A DNA stretch of 64,000 bases from an uncultured Bradyrhizobium sp. (GCF_947648125.1 NZ_CANSMR010000017.1:113208-177207), one strand, 5' to 3'. Shown: positions 1 through 9,155, counted from the first letter of the stretch. Program-made: numbers and translations. The notes: generated by a model not told the origin, from the sequence alone.

Positions 1-2
1 AG

Positions 3-506
3 GAAGATCAGCAATCGATCTCCAAGCCGGCCGGCGCCAGCTTCGCGCGTTACGGCCACAACCTGCTGCCGATCGACCAGAAGCGGACGTCGAAGACCTC
101 GCCGATCTTCAACTATCCCTATGAATACACCCGCGAGGCGCTGGAGAAGGCCAAGGTCAGCGACGAGTGGGATGCCTGCCACGGCCTCAAGCTGAAATTC
201 TCCAACCCGGAGACTGGCGATTTCGCGATGCCGACCATCGGCACCTTCATCCAGCTGCTGCCGAAGGGCTTCAACACCGCGCGCTATCGGTCAACCGACG
301 CCACCGTGTTCGCCGCGATCGAGGGCAAGGGCCGCACCCGCGTTGGCGACCAGACCTTCGAATGGGGACCGCGCGATTTGTTCGTGGTGCCGAGCTGGCA
401 CTGGGTTACCCACGAGGCCGAGGCCGACTCCGTGCTGTTCTCGTTCTCCGACCGCCCGGTGCAGCAGAAGCTCGATTTGTTCCGCGAGGATCGCGGCAAC
501 GCATAA
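3..506 (+). CDS. gentisate 1,2-dioxygenase-like cupin (5' truncated)
   Basis: This is the C-terminal part of a bicupin ring-cleavage dioxygenase; the gene begins before the window. The visible 167 residues include a cupin half with FIQLLPKGFNTARYRSTDAT, a following GKGRTRVGDQTFEWGPRDLF strand pair, and VPSWHWVTHEAE, as in gentisate or 1-hydroxy-2-naphthoate dioxygenases. Such enzymes use Fe(II) to open a hydroxylated aromatic acid ring. The gene converges on the ABC permease gene across a palindromic repeat. The exact substrate is inferred only at family level, since the N-terminal cupin with most metal ligands is outside the window. Confidence 0.8.
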   Translation, partial: EDQQSISKPAGASFARYGHNLLPIDQKRTSKTSPIFNYPYEYTREALEKAKVSDEWDACHGLKLKFSNPETGDFAMPTIGTFIQLLPKGFNTARYRSTDATVFAAIEGKGRTRVGDQTFEWGPRDLFVVPSWHWVTHEAEADSVLFSFSDRPVQQKLDLFREDRGNA

Positions 507-509
507 CAC

Positions 510-645
510 CGTCGTCCCGGGCAAGCGAAGCGCGACCCGGGACCCATAACCACAGGGTCTTGTTGTTCGAGGCGCTGGAGCCGCAGCCTTTTCTAACGAC
601 GACATCCTGTGGTTATGGGTCCCTGCTTTCGCAGGGACGACATTG
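510..645. repeat. intergenic palindromic repeat, family A
   Basis: A long imperfect palindrome lies between two converging genes. ACCCATAACCACAGG (542-556) pairs perfectly with CCTGTGGTTATGGGT (606-620), and smaller hairpins GTCCCGGG/CCCGGGAC and GTCCCTGC/GCAGGGAC sit at either end. The same family recurs at 56145-56280 and 63870-64000, with a single short unit at 14742-14767. It resembles dispersed REP-like elements of Bradyrhizobium and Rhodopseudomonas. Confidence 0.75.
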
Positions 646-669
646 AGTTTGTGCCGACTGGCGTGGCTT

Positions 670-1497
670 TCACCGCCAATGCAGCAAGCGCACTTCCATC
701 CAGTTGATCAGTCTCCCGACCGCAAGCCCGAACAGCGACAGGATCACGACGCCGGCGAGCAGCTGATCGGTCTGCATCAGATTGCCGGCCTGCAGCACGA
801 AGGCGCCGATGCCGTATTGGGCGCCGATCATCTCGGCGCTGACGACGAGCAACAGCGCAACCGACGAGGTGATGCGGAAGCCGGCGAGGATCGAGGGCAG
901 CGCGCCCGGCCAGATCACGCGGCGTACGATGGCGGGGAACGGCACGTTGAAGCTCTGCGCCATCCGGATCAGATTGCGCGGCACGGCATCGACGCCGCTA
1001 TAGACCGAGATCGCGGTCGAGAAGAACACCCCGAGCGCAATGGTCGCGATCTTCGGCTCCTCGCCGATCCCGAGCCACAGGATGAGCAGCGGCAGCAGCG
1101 CGATCTTCGGAATCGGGAACAGCGCCGAGATGAAGGTGATGCCGACCCCGCGCGCCATGGTCGACAGCCCGATCGCGAAGCCGACGATGACGCCCGCTGC
1201 CGTGCCGATGATCCAGCCGGTGCCGATCCGCATGATCGACCACGACAAATGCTGCCACAGCGCCCCCGACATCGCGAGCTTATAGATCGCAACCGCGATC
1301 GCCGACGGCGCCGGCAGGAACAGCGGATTGACCCATCCTGCGCTGCCGGCAAGCTGCCAGACCGCGATGACGAGCGCGAGCGCGATCCAGCCGGCATAAC
1401 GGCTGCCGCCCGGCGTGAAGCCGGCGCCACGAAATCCGACCGGCCGCGTCGCTTCCGCCGATTGGTCTTTCGTCTGTTGCGGTGCGCGATCAAGCAT
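670..1497 (-). CDS. ABC transporter permease, nitrate/taurine/sulfonate type
   Basis: An inner-membrane permease of the SsuC/TauC/NrtB kind, about 275 residues with six hydrophobic spans. The binding-protein-dependent transport signature appears around GVFFSTAISVYSGVDAVPRN (EAA-loop region), followed by RRVIWPGALPSILAGFRI. I prefer the ATG at 1497, which overlaps the stop of the upstream ATPase gene and follows a GAGG sequence; an ATG at 1518 is also in frame. It is the last gene of a minus-strand operon after the binding protein and ATPase. Substrate unknown; the family moves small anions or pyrimidine-like compounds. Confidence 0.88.
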   Translation of the reverse strand: MLDRAPQQTKDQSAEATRPVGFRGAGFTPGGSRYAGWIALALVIAVWQLAGSAGWVNPLFLPAPSAIAVAIYKLAMSGALWQHLSWSIMRIGTGWIIGTAAGVIVGFAIGLSTMARGVGITFISALFPIPKIALLPLLILWLGIGEEPKIATIALGVFFSTAISVYSGVDAVPRNLIRMAQSFNVPFPAIVRRVIWPGALPSILAGFRITSSVALLLVVSAEMIGAQYGIGAFVLQAGNLMQTDQLLAGVVILSLFGLAVGRLINWMEVRLLHWR

Positions 1498-2263
1498 GCT
1501 GGACCTCGCGCTCGGCATCGATCGCTTCCTTCCGGATCAGCGACCACAACTCGCCCTGCATGGCGGCCATCCGGCCGCGGGCATCCGCCGTGCCGCGCTC
1601 GGCGCGCGTCATCGGGATGGTCACGATCTCCCTGATGCGGCCGGGGCGGCGCGACAGCACCACGACGCGGTCGGCGAGCCGCACGGCTTCCTCGAGGTTA
1701 TGCGTGACGTAGACCGCGCCCATCGCACCGTCGGCGAGCAGGCCGACAAAATCCTCCATCAGAAGCTCGCGGGTCTGCGAATCCAGTGCCGACAGCGGCT
1801 CATCCATCAACAGGATCGCAGGACGAACCGCGAGCGCACGCGCGATGCCGACACGCTGGCGCATGCCGCCGGACAATTGCTTCGGGTAGGCGGCGCGAAA
1901 ATCCGTCAAGCCGGTGCGGCGCAGCGCGTCGTCGATCACGGCGCGGCGCTCGCCGGCGCCCAAGGCGGCGTGCAGCAATGGAAACGCCACGTTCTCCTCG
2001 ACCGTATTCCACGGCAGCAGGGCAAAGTCCTGGAACACGAAGGTCAACGGATTGAGGCTGCCGGCCGGCGGCGCGCCGCGCAGCTCGGCGCCGCCCGCGG
2101 CTGGCCGCAGCAGGCCGCCGAGGATCGACAGCAGCGTGCTCTTGCCGCAGCCGGACGGACCGACGATCGCAACGATCTCGCCGGCGCGAACCGTGAAGGA
2201 GACATCGTCGAGCACGTCGAGCGCGCCGAAGCGATGGCTGATATGGTCGGCGATCAGGTCCAT
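1490..2263 (-). CDS. ABC transporter ATP-binding protein, nitrate/taurine/sulfonate type
   Basis: The ATPase subunit of the same importer (257 residues), in the SsuB/TauB family. Walker A is GPSGCGKST near residue 37, the signature is LSGGMRQR, Walker B is ILLMDEP and the switch histidine follows in VYVTHNLEEA. It lies between the binding-protein and permease genes on the minus strand and overlaps the permease start by a few bases, which fits translational coupling. Confidence 0.92.
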   Translation of the reverse strand: MDLIADHISHRFGALDVLDDVSFTVRAGEIVAIVGPSGCGKSTLLSILGGLLRPAAGGAELRGAPPAGSLNPLTFVFQDFALLPWNTVEENVAFPLLHAALGAGERRAVIDDALRRTGLTDFRAAYPKQLSGGMRQRVGIARALAVRPAILLMDEPLSALDSQTRELLMEDFVGLLADGAMGAVYVTHNLEEAVRLADRVVVLSRRPGRIREIVTIPMTRAERGTADARGRMAAMQGELWSLIRKEAIDAEREVQHA

Positions 2264-2284
2264 GGCGTTACGAACTCGCTACCA

Positions 2285-2405
2285 AATCCGTCACCCTGAG
2301 GAGCCGCGCAGCGGCGTCTCGAAGGGTCGACGGCCCGGATGCATCAGCGCGCCCGTGCATCCTTCGAGACGCGCGCAAGGGCGCGCTCCTCAGGATGACG
2401 GGGAT
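2285..2405. repeat. intergenic palindromic repeat, family B
   Basis: Between the ABC ATPase and binding-protein genes is a large inverted repeat: the left part has CCGTCACCCTGAGGAGC and the right part answers with GCTCCTCAGGATGACGG, with nested arms CTTCGAGACGCGCGC and GCGTCTCGAAGG. It could fold on the transcript and affect the ratio of binding protein to ATPase. This is a recognisable REP-like class in Bradyrhizobium. Confidence 0.7.
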
Positions 2406-2431
2406 GAGTTGGCGTGCGTGGCGCTGCATGG

Positions 2432-3436
2432 TCAATCCGCCTTCACATAATCCTTGGCGATGATCGTGCCGGCGTCAAAGCCCTTGTCGACAAAACCCTG
2501 CCCTTGCAGCCATTTGATCTGGTTGTCGACATTGTTCACGTCGAGCTTGCCGTCGGGATCGATATAGGCGCAGTTGCCGACCACCTGCTCGACCGGCAGG
2601 TTGGTGTATTTGGCGATGATCTCGAGCAGCGGTTTTGTTTTCTCGTTGATCGGCGCCACGCCGTCCTTGATCGCGGTCAGGATCACGTCGTGATATTCGT
2701 GGTCCGCGCGGGTGAGCGCGGTGAGCAGCCTTGTCACCAGCTGTGCATTGGCCAGCGTCTTCGGCGAAGCGAAGATGGCCCCGAGCTGCCACGGCGTCTC
2801 GTCGCCGACCCAGCCCAAAAGTTTCGCGCCGTTGGCATCCATCAGTGTTCGCGCGGTCGAAACCGGCAGCAGCGCGGCGTCGACGGTTTCACCCTTCAGC
2901 GCCGCGGCCGCGTTCGACAGCGATTGCAGCGGCACGATCTTAACGTCGGACAGCTTGAAGCCGTATTTGTCGGCGAGCAGGCCGAGCGAATAGTGGAAGC
3001 TGGAGCCGACCTGGGTTACCGCGACGCGCTTGCCGGCGAGATCCTTCGGGGTCTTGAGGCCGGCGGCATAGGCGTTGTTGCTGGCGAAATAGCCGATCAG
3101 GGGATAACCGGCCTTCTCGCGGCTCATGCCGCCGATCACCTTCAGCGTGCCCTTGCCGGCGAGATTGTAGAGGCCTGCGGTGACGGCAGTGACGCCGAAA
3201 TCGACATCGCCTGACGCGGTCGCGACCGCGATCGGCTGCGCCGCGTCGAAGAACTTCAGCTCGACATCGAGACCGGCGTCGCGGAAATAGCCCTTGTCCT
3301 GCGCGATGAACACCGGCGCCGAGGACGACAGCCGCAAGACACCGATCTTCGCCTTCAGCAGATCATCGGCCCGCGCGATACCGCTCGCGGCCCACACCAG
3401 GAGACCCGCGAGTGCGAGCCGCGCCCAACCCTTCAT
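2432..3436 (-). CDS. ABC transporter substrate-binding protein, NitT/TauT family
   Basis: A periplasmic solute-binding protein of 334 residues. The chosen ATG follows a clear GGAGG and opens a signal peptide ending near ASGIARA-DD. The mature part has the SsuA/TauA-type fold: LRLSSSAPVFIAQDKGYF, a GLDVELKFF strand and SGDVDFGV, all typical of the NMT1/THI5-like superfamily. First importer gene after the FAD oxidoreductase on the minus strand. The ligand cannot be read from sequence. Confidence 0.9.
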   Translation of the reverse strand: MKGWARLALAGLLVWAASGIARADDLLKAKIGVLRLSSSAPVFIAQDKGYFRDAGLDVELKFFDAAQPIAVATASGDVDFGVTAVTAGLYNLAGKGTLKVIGGMSREKAGYPLIGYFASNNAYAAGLKTPKDLAGKRVAVTQVGSSFHYSLGLLADKYGFKLSDVKIVPLQSLSNAAAALKGETVDAALLPVSTARTLMDANGAKLLGWVGDETPWQLGAIFASPKTLANAQLVTRLLTALTRADHEYHDVILTAIKDGVAPINEKTKPLLEIIAKYTNLPVEQVVGNCAYIDPDGKLDVNNVDNQIKWLQGQGFVDKGFDAGTIIAKDYVKAD

Positions 3437-3489
3437 TGTTGTCCTCCGCCAAGAGCCCATTCCGTTCCGACTAGATCGGAATGGGGCTC

Positions 3490-3555
3490 CAGATTCCTGT
3501 TCTGACGCATCTTCTTCACGCGAACCGATGTCCACTTCGCTTGAAAACGCTCTAG
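3490..3555. repeat. dispersed intergenic repeat, family C
   Basis: The stretch GACGCATCTTCTTCACGCG, AACCGATGTCCACTTCGC and GAAAACGCTCTAG has a related copy in inverse orientation at 38630-38700 (CTAGAGCGTGTTCGAGCGAA, GTGGGCACCGGTTCGCGTGA). The gene on the left ends inside it, with its TAG formed by the CTAG of the repeat edge. Confidence 0.6.
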
Positions 3556-4916
3556 ATTCCCTCGGGAACGGCCTGATCGCGGCCGATGAACGCGCCCTGC
3601 TTGCCAAGCTGTTGTTGCAACTTTTCGACGGAAATGTCGCGCGGAATCGTATTGCCCGACAGCGCCAGCGCCGCCGCGGTTCCCGCCGCCTCGCCCATCA
3701 CGAAACAGGCACCGGAGACACGCGCTGCCGATTGCCCCTCATGGGTCATCGAAGCGCAGCGGCCGGCGACCAGCAGATTGTCGACGCCGTCAGGCACCAG
3801 CATGCGGTACGGCAATTCGTTGAAGCCGCGGCTTTCCGGGATCGGCGGAAACTCGAAGATCACGTCGCCCGGCACGTGGGATTCCTTCGGCCATCCATTG
3901 ACGCCGATCGAGTCCTCGAACGAGGCGCAGCCCAGTACGTCCTCGCCTGAGAGCATGTAGCCGCCGATCACACGCCGCGTCTCGCGGATGCCGAGTTGTG
4001 GCGGCAGATCGACGATGTAGGAATTCTCGAAGCCGGGCACCGTGCGCAGGAACTTGAACGCCTCGACCGCCTGGCGGCGGCCCTCGATCTCGCCGCGGGT
4101 CATGTCGTCAGGGTCGATGCCCGAGATGGCGCCGCCGTCGCTTCGCGTCACCTGGGTGAAATTCACCCGCCATTCGATCTGCGATTTCTGCGGCCGCACG
4201 ATCGCCGACTTGCGCGGGAATGTGTGCGTGCCGGCGGCCTCGGCCTCCGCCATCAGCGCCGGGATCGTCCGCCACGCATCGCCTGCTTTCGCCGGATCGA
4301 TGCCGTTGAGACGGAACATCATCGAGGGGTAGAGCATGCCGCCCTTGTTGTCGCCGACCTCATAGGGCGCGCCGGCCCATACCGCGAGGTCGCCGTCGCC
4401 GGAGCAGTCGATGAAGATGCCGGCCCGCACGGCCTGCCGGCCGGCCTTGGTCTCCACCATCAGCGCGCGGATGTGTGCGCCATCCATGACGACGCCGGCG
4501 CCGAGCGCGTGGAACAGGATATCGACCTTGTGATGCGCGAGCAGATCGTCCGCGGCGATCTTGTAAGCCGCGGTGTCGTAGGCCTGCGCAAGGATCTTGC
4601 CGAGGATCAGATGCGGCGCGTTCAAGCCGCCGAGCCGGTCGATCCGCGCCAGCAAATCGGAGGCGATGCCCTGCACCACGCGGTGCATCTCGCCGAAGAT
4701 GTTGGCGTGCAGCCCGCAGAAATTCGTCACGCCCGCCGCGGTGCCCATGCCCCCGAGAAAGCCGTAGCGCTCGATCAGCAAGGTCCGCCGCCCGGCGCGC
4801 GCCGCGCCGACGGCTGCCGCGATGCCGGCCGGACCGCCGCCAAGCACCACCACGTCATATTCGCCATAGACCGGGACCTGCCGCGCAGGTTCTTCGATCG
4901 TGCTCGCTCGCATCAT
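3552..4916 (-). CDS. FAD-dependent oxidoreductase (FAD_oxidored type)
   Basis: A flavoprotein of about 454 residues. It opens with a Rossmann motif, VVVLGGGPAGIAAAVGAARAG, then LLIERYGFLGGMGTAAGVTN, which marks the FAD-dependent oxidoreductase family that contains xanthan-lyase-like and other uncharacterised enzymes. The C-terminal part has LLVAGRCASMTHEGQSAARV, an ADP-contacting end segment. Start 4916 or 4913 (ATGATG) follows AGGG; an ATG at 4946 lacks a site. It is the first gene of the minus-strand operon with the ABC importer and is divergent from the LysR gene. Likely role: oxidising the imported compound. Substrate unknown. Confidence 0.85.
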   Translation of the reverse strand: MMRASTIEEPARQVPVYGEYDVVVLGGGPAGIAAAVGAARAGRRTLLIERYGFLGGMGTAAGVTNFCGLHANIFGEMHRVVQGIASDLLARIDRLGGLNAPHLILGKILAQAYDTAAYKIAADDLLAHHKVDILFHALGAGVVMDGAHIRALMVETKAGRQAVRAGIFIDCSGDGDLAVWAGAPYEVGDNKGGMLYPSMMFRLNGIDPAKAGDAWRTIPALMAEAEAAGTHTFPRKSAIVRPQKSQIEWRVNFTQVTRSDGGAISGIDPDDMTRGEIEGRRQAVEAFKFLRTVPGFENSYIVDLPPQLGIRETRRVIGGYMLSGEDVLGCASFEDSIGVNGWPKESHVPGDVIFEFPPIPESRGFNELPYRMLVPDGVDNLLVAGRCASMTHEGQSAARVSGACFVMGEAAGTAAALALSGNTIPRDISVEKLQQQLGKQGAFIGRDQAVPEGI

Positions 4917-4960
4917 TTCCGCCCTGAACAAAGTTGATTGGGCCAACTATGAATTGATGC

Positions 4961-4977
4961 GGATTGCAGTACAATCC
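4961..4977. promoter_or_regulatory. candidate LysR operator
   Basis: GGATTG-CAGTA-CAATCC is a perfect 6-bp inverted repeat in the gap between the divergent FAD oxidoreductase and LysR genes. It contains an ATTG-N5-CAAT core of the kind LysR proteins often bind. Binding is inferred from position. Confidence 0.45.
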
Positions 4978-5031
4978 ACCAAATTATGTAATCAGCTTTC
5001 GCGAATCGAGAAAGGCGCTTGGGAAGAGCAG

Positions 5032-5916
5032 ATGGATACGCTGGTCAACCTTGAAGCCTTCCTCGCCACCGCCGACGCCGGCGGCTTTTCCGCTGCGGCG
5101 CGCAAGCTCAACGTCGCGACGTCAGTCGTCGCCAAGCGCGTCACCCAGCTCGAGCAGCGGATCGGCACCGCGCTGTTCCACCGCTCGACCCGCCAATTGC
5201 GGCTGACCGAGGCCGGGCAGCAATATGTCCATCGCGCCCGCGGCGTCGTTGCCGATGTCGGCGATCTCCTGTCCCGGATGGGCGAGAAGCAGCGCGACCT
5301 CACCGATCATCTGCGCGTGAAGGCGCCGACCTCGCTGACGGTGGCGCGGCTCACCGATGCCTTCACGGTGTTCCAGAAACAGAACAGAAGCGTGAAGCTC
5401 GAGATCGTGATGATCGACCGCCCGGTCGATCCGGTGACCGAAGGCTTCGACATCGCAATCGGCGCCTTCCCGCATTCCTTCGGCGGCGTCGTCGACGAGC
5501 CGCTGTGCCGGCTGCCGCGGCTGTTGTGCGCCTCATCGGCGTATCTGAAGAAGCATGGCACGCCGAAACATCCGCGCGACCTGGTCGATCATCGCTGCCT
5601 CAGCTTCCTGCCGACCGGACCGGAATGGCCATTCGAGGGACCGCGCGGCCGCATCAATGTCCAGGTCCGCCCGATCCTCTCGTCAAACGAGGGCCGCGTG
5701 CTGACGCAAAGCGCGATCGCCGGCAACGGGATCGCGCTGCTCTCGCATTATCTGGTCGCGGACGCGCTGCGCGACGGCGCGTTGCAGCCGATCCTCGCCG
5801 AGTTTCCGATCCCGGAACTGTGGGTGAAGGCCGCCGTTCCCGAACGCCGCGTCAATGCCGCCGCGGTGCAGGCGCTGCTGAAGACATTGAAAAAGTCGCT
5901 GTCGCAATCGCTGTGA
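5032..5916 (+). CDS. LysR-family transcriptional regulator
   Basis: A 294-residue regulator with an N-terminal winged helix-turn-helix (LEAFLATADAGGFSAAARKL, then VAKRVTQLEQRIGTALFHR) and a periplasmic-binding-like effector domain. It starts at an ATG after GGAAGAG. Divergent from the oxidoreductase/importer operon with a palindrome in the 115-bp gap, so it most likely controls that operon and itself, with an unidentified effector. Confidence 0.92.
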   Translation: MDTLVNLEAFLATADAGGFSAAARKLNVATSVVAKRVTQLEQRIGTALFHRSTRQLRLTEAGQQYVHRARGVVADVGDLLSRMGEKQRDLTDHLRVKAPTSLTVARLTDAFTVFQKQNRSVKLEIVMIDRPVDPVTEGFDIAIGAFPHSFGGVVDEPLCRLPRLLCASSAYLKKHGTPKHPRDLVDHRCLSFLPTGPEWPFEGPRGRINVQVRPILSSNEGRVLTQSAIAGNGIALLSHYLVADALRDGALQPILAEFPIPELWVKAAVPERRVNAAAVQALLKTLKKSLSQSL

Positions 5917-5978
5917 TGCGAGATGGTCTTGCCCCTCGCATACGGACCTGAGACAAGGACGGATAAGGATCGCCCGCT

Positions 5979-6242
5979 TTGAAACTCCTGATGTCAGTGT
6001 CACTTGGTCTTATCATCGTAGCGACGCCCGCGGCGGCGGTCGAGACCTGCCGCTTCATCGAGGCCAAGACGGAGCGCGAGGCCTGCTACCATCGCCAGGA
6101 GCAGGATCTGGCGGCCAAGCGCAAGCCCGAGCCGACGATCACCCAGTCGAGCGAATCGAAGACGTTCGATCAGTTGCAGCAAATGCGCCGTGACGACGAA
6201 GAGGTCTATCGCAGCATGCGCGGCATCTGCCGCGGTTGCTGA
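5979..6242 (+). CDS. small secreted protein of unknown function
   Basis: An 87-residue protein with a signal peptide (MKLLMSVSLGLIIVATPAAA-VE). The mature part carries four cysteines: CRFIEAKTEREACYH near the front and ICRGC at the very end. A TTG start at 5979 follows AAGGA; an ATG at 5991 would shorten the signal peptide. No family recognised; a periplasmic location is inferred. Confidence 0.6.
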   Translation: MKLLMSVSLGLIIVATPAAAVETCRFIEAKTEREACYHRQEQDLAAKRKPEPTITQSSESKTFDQLQQMRRDDEEVYRSMRGICRGC

Positions 6243-6261
6243 GGCGCTGCCGATGAATTTG

Positions 6262-6380
6262 TAGGGCGGATTAGCGAAGCGTAATCCGCCGATCATCCAA
6301 CGGGATGAGAGCGGCGGGTTACGCCGGAGCCTGTCATCGGGCCGCGCTCCGCGCGGACCCGGTGGGCTAACCCGCCCTAC
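6262..6380. repeat. intergenic palindromic repeat, family D
   Basis: GTAGGGCGGATTAGCGAAGC at the left is answered by GGGCTAACCCGCCCTAC at the right, with an inner hairpin around GCGCTCCGCGCGG. A related element at 9158-9285 has the same layout (GTAGCCCGGATGCAGCGAAG ... TCCATCCGGGCTAC), and both share GAGCCTGTCATCGGGC in the middle. The hydratase gene stop (6377-6379) lies inside the right edge. Confidence 0.72.
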
Positions 6381-7177
6381 TGATTGCCACCGCCCCACCG
6401 CCCCGCACGCTTCTCGGCAAAGGACGCAAGTCCTTCCGCGGCCTCGGCGGTCTGCCGCTTCGCCGAGTGCAGATGGACGAGGCGCTTGTAGGCCTCATCG
6501 TCGACGGCCATGCCGCCGAACGAGCTTTCCATCGCCAGCTTCTTGGTCTCGGCCATCGCATCCGGGGCGTTGCCGAGCAGCTGCTCCACGACCTTGGCGC
6601 CGGCGCTCGCGAGATCGGCAAGCGGCACCACCTCATGGACGAGGCCGATGCGGCGAGCATCCTCGGCGCCGAAACGTTCGCCGGTCAGCGCGTAGCGGCG
6701 CACCTGGCGCACGCCGATGGCATCGCAGAGCTGCGGGATGATGATCGCAGCCGTCAGGCCCCAGCGCACCTCGGTGATCGAGAAAAGCGCATTGTCGGCC
6801 GCGATCACGATATCGCAGGCCGAGATCACGCCGGTGCCACCGCCGAAGCAGCCGCCCTGCACCAGCGCCACGGTCGGGACCGGCAGCGTGTTGAGGCGCT
6901 GCACCGCCTCGAAGGTGGCGCGCGACGCCGCCTCGTTCTCCTCCGATGATTTCGGCCGCACGCCGTTGATCCATTTCAGGTCGGCGCCGGCCTGGAAATG
7001 CTTGCCGTTGCCGTTCAGCACGACGACGCGCACCGGCTTGGTCGAGAGATCGTCGATCGCGGCCAGCACGCCCGCAATCAGCGCGCCGTCATAGGCGTTG
7101 TTGACCTCGGGCCGATTCAGCGTGACGGTCGCGACCCCGCGCGCATCGAGGCTCCACAGGACTGGGCTGGCCGACAT
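6377..7177 (-). CDS. enoyl-CoA hydratase/isomerase family protein
   Basis: A 266-residue crotonase-fold enzyme. The oxyanion-hole segments are visible: HFQAGADLKWINGV near residue 60 and GGCFGGGTGVISACDIVIA near residue 108, followed by TEVRWGLTAA. The start follows AGGGAGA. Such enzymes hydrate or isomerise enoyl-CoA thioesters; the precise reaction is not evident. It stands alone on the minus strand, between a repeat and the divergent reductase gene. Confidence 0.88.
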   Translation of the reverse strand: MSASPVLWSLDARGVATVTLNRPEVNNAYDGALIAGVLAAIDDLSTKPVRVVVLNGNGKHFQAGADLKWINGVRPKSSEENEAASRATFEAVQRLNTLPVPTVALVQGGCFGGGTGVISACDIVIAADNALFSITEVRWGLTAAIIIPQLCDAIGVRQVRRYALTGERFGAEDARRIGLVHEVVPLADLASAGAKVVEQLLGNAPDAMAETKKLAMESSFGGMAVDDEAYKRLVHLHSAKRQTAEAAEGLASFAEKRAGRWGGGNQ

Positions 7178-7358
7178 GACGTTTCTCCCTCGTTCGGCAT
7201 TGCTGTTGTGGCTTGTACTAACCTTGCACTATGGCGAGAGGAGATGGCTTGATCCATCACTTTCGAGCGCGCGCGACCGCGCCGCATGCATGGCGGGTTG
7301 CGCAATGCCCTGCGCTTGTGGAAACTGACGCGACTGGCTGCAAGGAATTGTTCCACCC

Positions 7359-8333
7359 ATGCGTATTTGCATTTTCGGCGCGGGCGCTGTCGGCAGCCAC
7401 TTTGCAGTTCGGCTGGCACGCGCTGGCCACGAAGTGTCCTGCGTGATGCGCGGGCCGCATCTCGACGCGGTCCGCTCCAACGGGTTGACGCTGAAGGTCG
7501 GCGACAGCAGCGTCACCGCGACGGTGAAGGCGTCGGCCGATCCTGCCGATCTGGGGCCGCAGGACGTCGTCATCAGCACGCTGAAAGCGACCGGCATCGC
7601 CGCGCTCGCAACCGGGCTGCCGCCGCTGCTTCACCGCGAGACATCAATCGTGTTCGCGCAGAATGGCATACCCTGGTGGTACGATCTCGGCCTGCCCCCG
7701 CGGCATCCCGCCATCCCTGATCTGGGCTTCCTCGATCCCGGCGGGCGCCTGCGCGGCGCGATCCCGAAAGAGCGGATCATCGGCGGCGTGATCTTTTCCT
7801 CCAACGAAGTGATCGCACCCGGCGTGGCGGCGAACCTGTCGCCGGACCGCAACCGCCTCCTGATCGGCGAGTGCGACGATCGCCGGAGCGAGCGCATCAC
7901 CGCTCTGCGTGCGGCGCTCAACGACGCCGCGATCGAATCGCCCGAGGTCACGAAGATCCGCGAGACGATCTGGTCGAAGCTATTGACCAACATGTCGATG
8001 TCGGTGCTCTGCCTGCTGACGGGGCTGACCGCGCGCGCCGTCCGCGACGATCCTGCGATGCAGGACGTGATCCCGCGCCTGCTCGACGAGGCCAATGCGG
8101 TGGCGATGCACTACATTCCCGACGTCAAGCGCGTCACCCGCTCAGGACCGGCGCCGGACCACAAGCCGTCGATCCTGCAGGACTACGAGCTCGGCCGCGC
8201 CATGGAGATCGATGTGCTGGTCCGCGCCCCGGCGGCGTTTGCCCGCACGGCCGGCCTTGCAACACCGATGCTCGACCTGATGGCCGCGCTCGCGATCCAG
8301 AAGGCGCGTGACAAGGGGCTCTATCAGAGCTGA
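7359..8333 (+). CDS. 2-dehydropantoate 2-reductase family protein
   Basis: A 324-residue NADP-dependent reductase of the ketopantoate reductase (ApbA/PanE) family. The N-terminus has the Rossmann motif MRICIFGAGAVGSHFAVRLA; then QDVVISTLKATG and FAQNGIPWWYD mark the substrate loop; the C-terminal helical domain contains the usual KLLTNMSMSVLCLLTG stretch. Followed 39 bp later by an SDR gene, probably co-transcribed. A paralogue lies at 43879-44886, so one or both may act on another 2-oxo acid than ketopantoate. Confidence 0.85.
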   Translation: MRICIFGAGAVGSHFAVRLARAGHEVSCVMRGPHLDAVRSNGLTLKVGDSSVTATVKASADPADLGPQDVVISTLKATGIAALATGLPPLLHRETSIVFAQNGIPWWYDLGLPPRHPAIPDLGFLDPGGRLRGAIPKERIIGGVIFSSNEVIAPGVAANLSPDRNRLLIGECDDRRSERITALRAALNDAAIESPEVTKIRETIWSKLLTNMSMSVLCLLTGLTARAVRDDPAMQDVIPRLLDEANAVAMHYIPDVKRVTRSGPAPDHKPSILQDYELGRAMEIDVLVRAPAAFARTAGLATPMLDLMAALAIQKARDKGLYQS

Positions 8334-8372
8334 CAATCCGAACACGACGATATCAAGCGGGAACATCGAACC

Positions 8373-9155
8373 ATGCAAGTCAAGGACAAGGTCTGTGTCG
8401 TCACCGGCGGAGCGAGCGGGATCGGCGAGGCGGTGGCGCGGGCCTATGCGGAGGCCGGCGCGCGTGGCGTCGTGGTCGCGGACCTCAAGACCTCGCGCGA
8501 CCGGCTCGCCAGCGTCGCCGGCGATATCGACGGGCTCGCGGTCACCGCCGATGTCGGGCTCGAGGAGGACGTCAAGGCGCTGATCGCCGCGGCCGAAGAC
8601 AAATACGGCCCGGTCGACGTGTTCTTCTCCAATGCGGGACTTTCGCGCAAGGGACAGGAGACCGCGTCCGATGCCGACTGGGATGTGAGCTGGCGCGTGC
8701 ATGTGATGAGCCACGTGTTCGCGGCACGCGCGCTGGTGCCCGGCATGCTCGCGCGCGGCTCCGGCTATCTGCTCAACACCGCATCCGCCGCCGGGCTATT
8801 GGCCTCGCTGAACTCGATGCCTTACGGCGTGACCAAGAACGCCGCGGTCGCGCTCGCCGAACATCTCGCCATCCAGTATGGCGATCGCGGCATCCGCGTT
8901 TCCGTGCTGTGCCCGCAATCGGTGCAGACGGGGATGACCACGCCGGGCCCGAGCGCGGCGCGCGTCGACGGCGTGCTGCAGCCCGGCGAAGTGGCAAGGA
9001 TGGTGATCGAGGCGATGGCCGAGGAACGCTTCCTGATTCTCTCGCATCCCCAGGTGCAGGAATACATGCAGCGCAAGGCCACCAATCGCGAGCGCTGGCT
9101 GTCCGGCATGCGCCGCCTGCGCGATCGGATCTATGGCGGCGCTGCATCAGGCTGA
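8373..9155 (+). CDS. short-chain dehydrogenase/reductase
   Basis: A 260-residue NAD(P)-dependent oxidoreductase. It shows the cofactor motif TGGASGIGEAV (residues 12-22), FFSNAGLS, a catalytic serine in NTASAAG and YGVTKNA (Tyr-x-x-x-Lys). It follows the ketopantoate-reductase-like gene on the same strand. Substrate unknown. Confidence 0.9.
   Translation: MQVKDKVCVVTGGASGIGEAVARAYAEAGARGVVVADLKTSRDRLASVAGDIDGLAVTADVGLEEDVKALIAAAEDKYGPVDVFFSNAGLSRKGQETASDADWDVSWRVHVMSHVFAARALVPGMLARGSGYLLNTASAAGLLASLNSMPYGVTKNAAVALAEHLAIQYGDRGIRVSVLCPQSVQTGMTTPGPSAARVDGVLQPGEVARMVIEAMAEERFLILSHPQVQEYMQRKATNRERWLSGMRRLRDRIYGGAASG

Noticed and set aside
643-1635. A 330-codon plus-strand open frame opposite the ABC permease
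   Set aside because: It is an antisense shadow rich in R, D, H and Q with no domain; the minus-strand frame has clear permease features.
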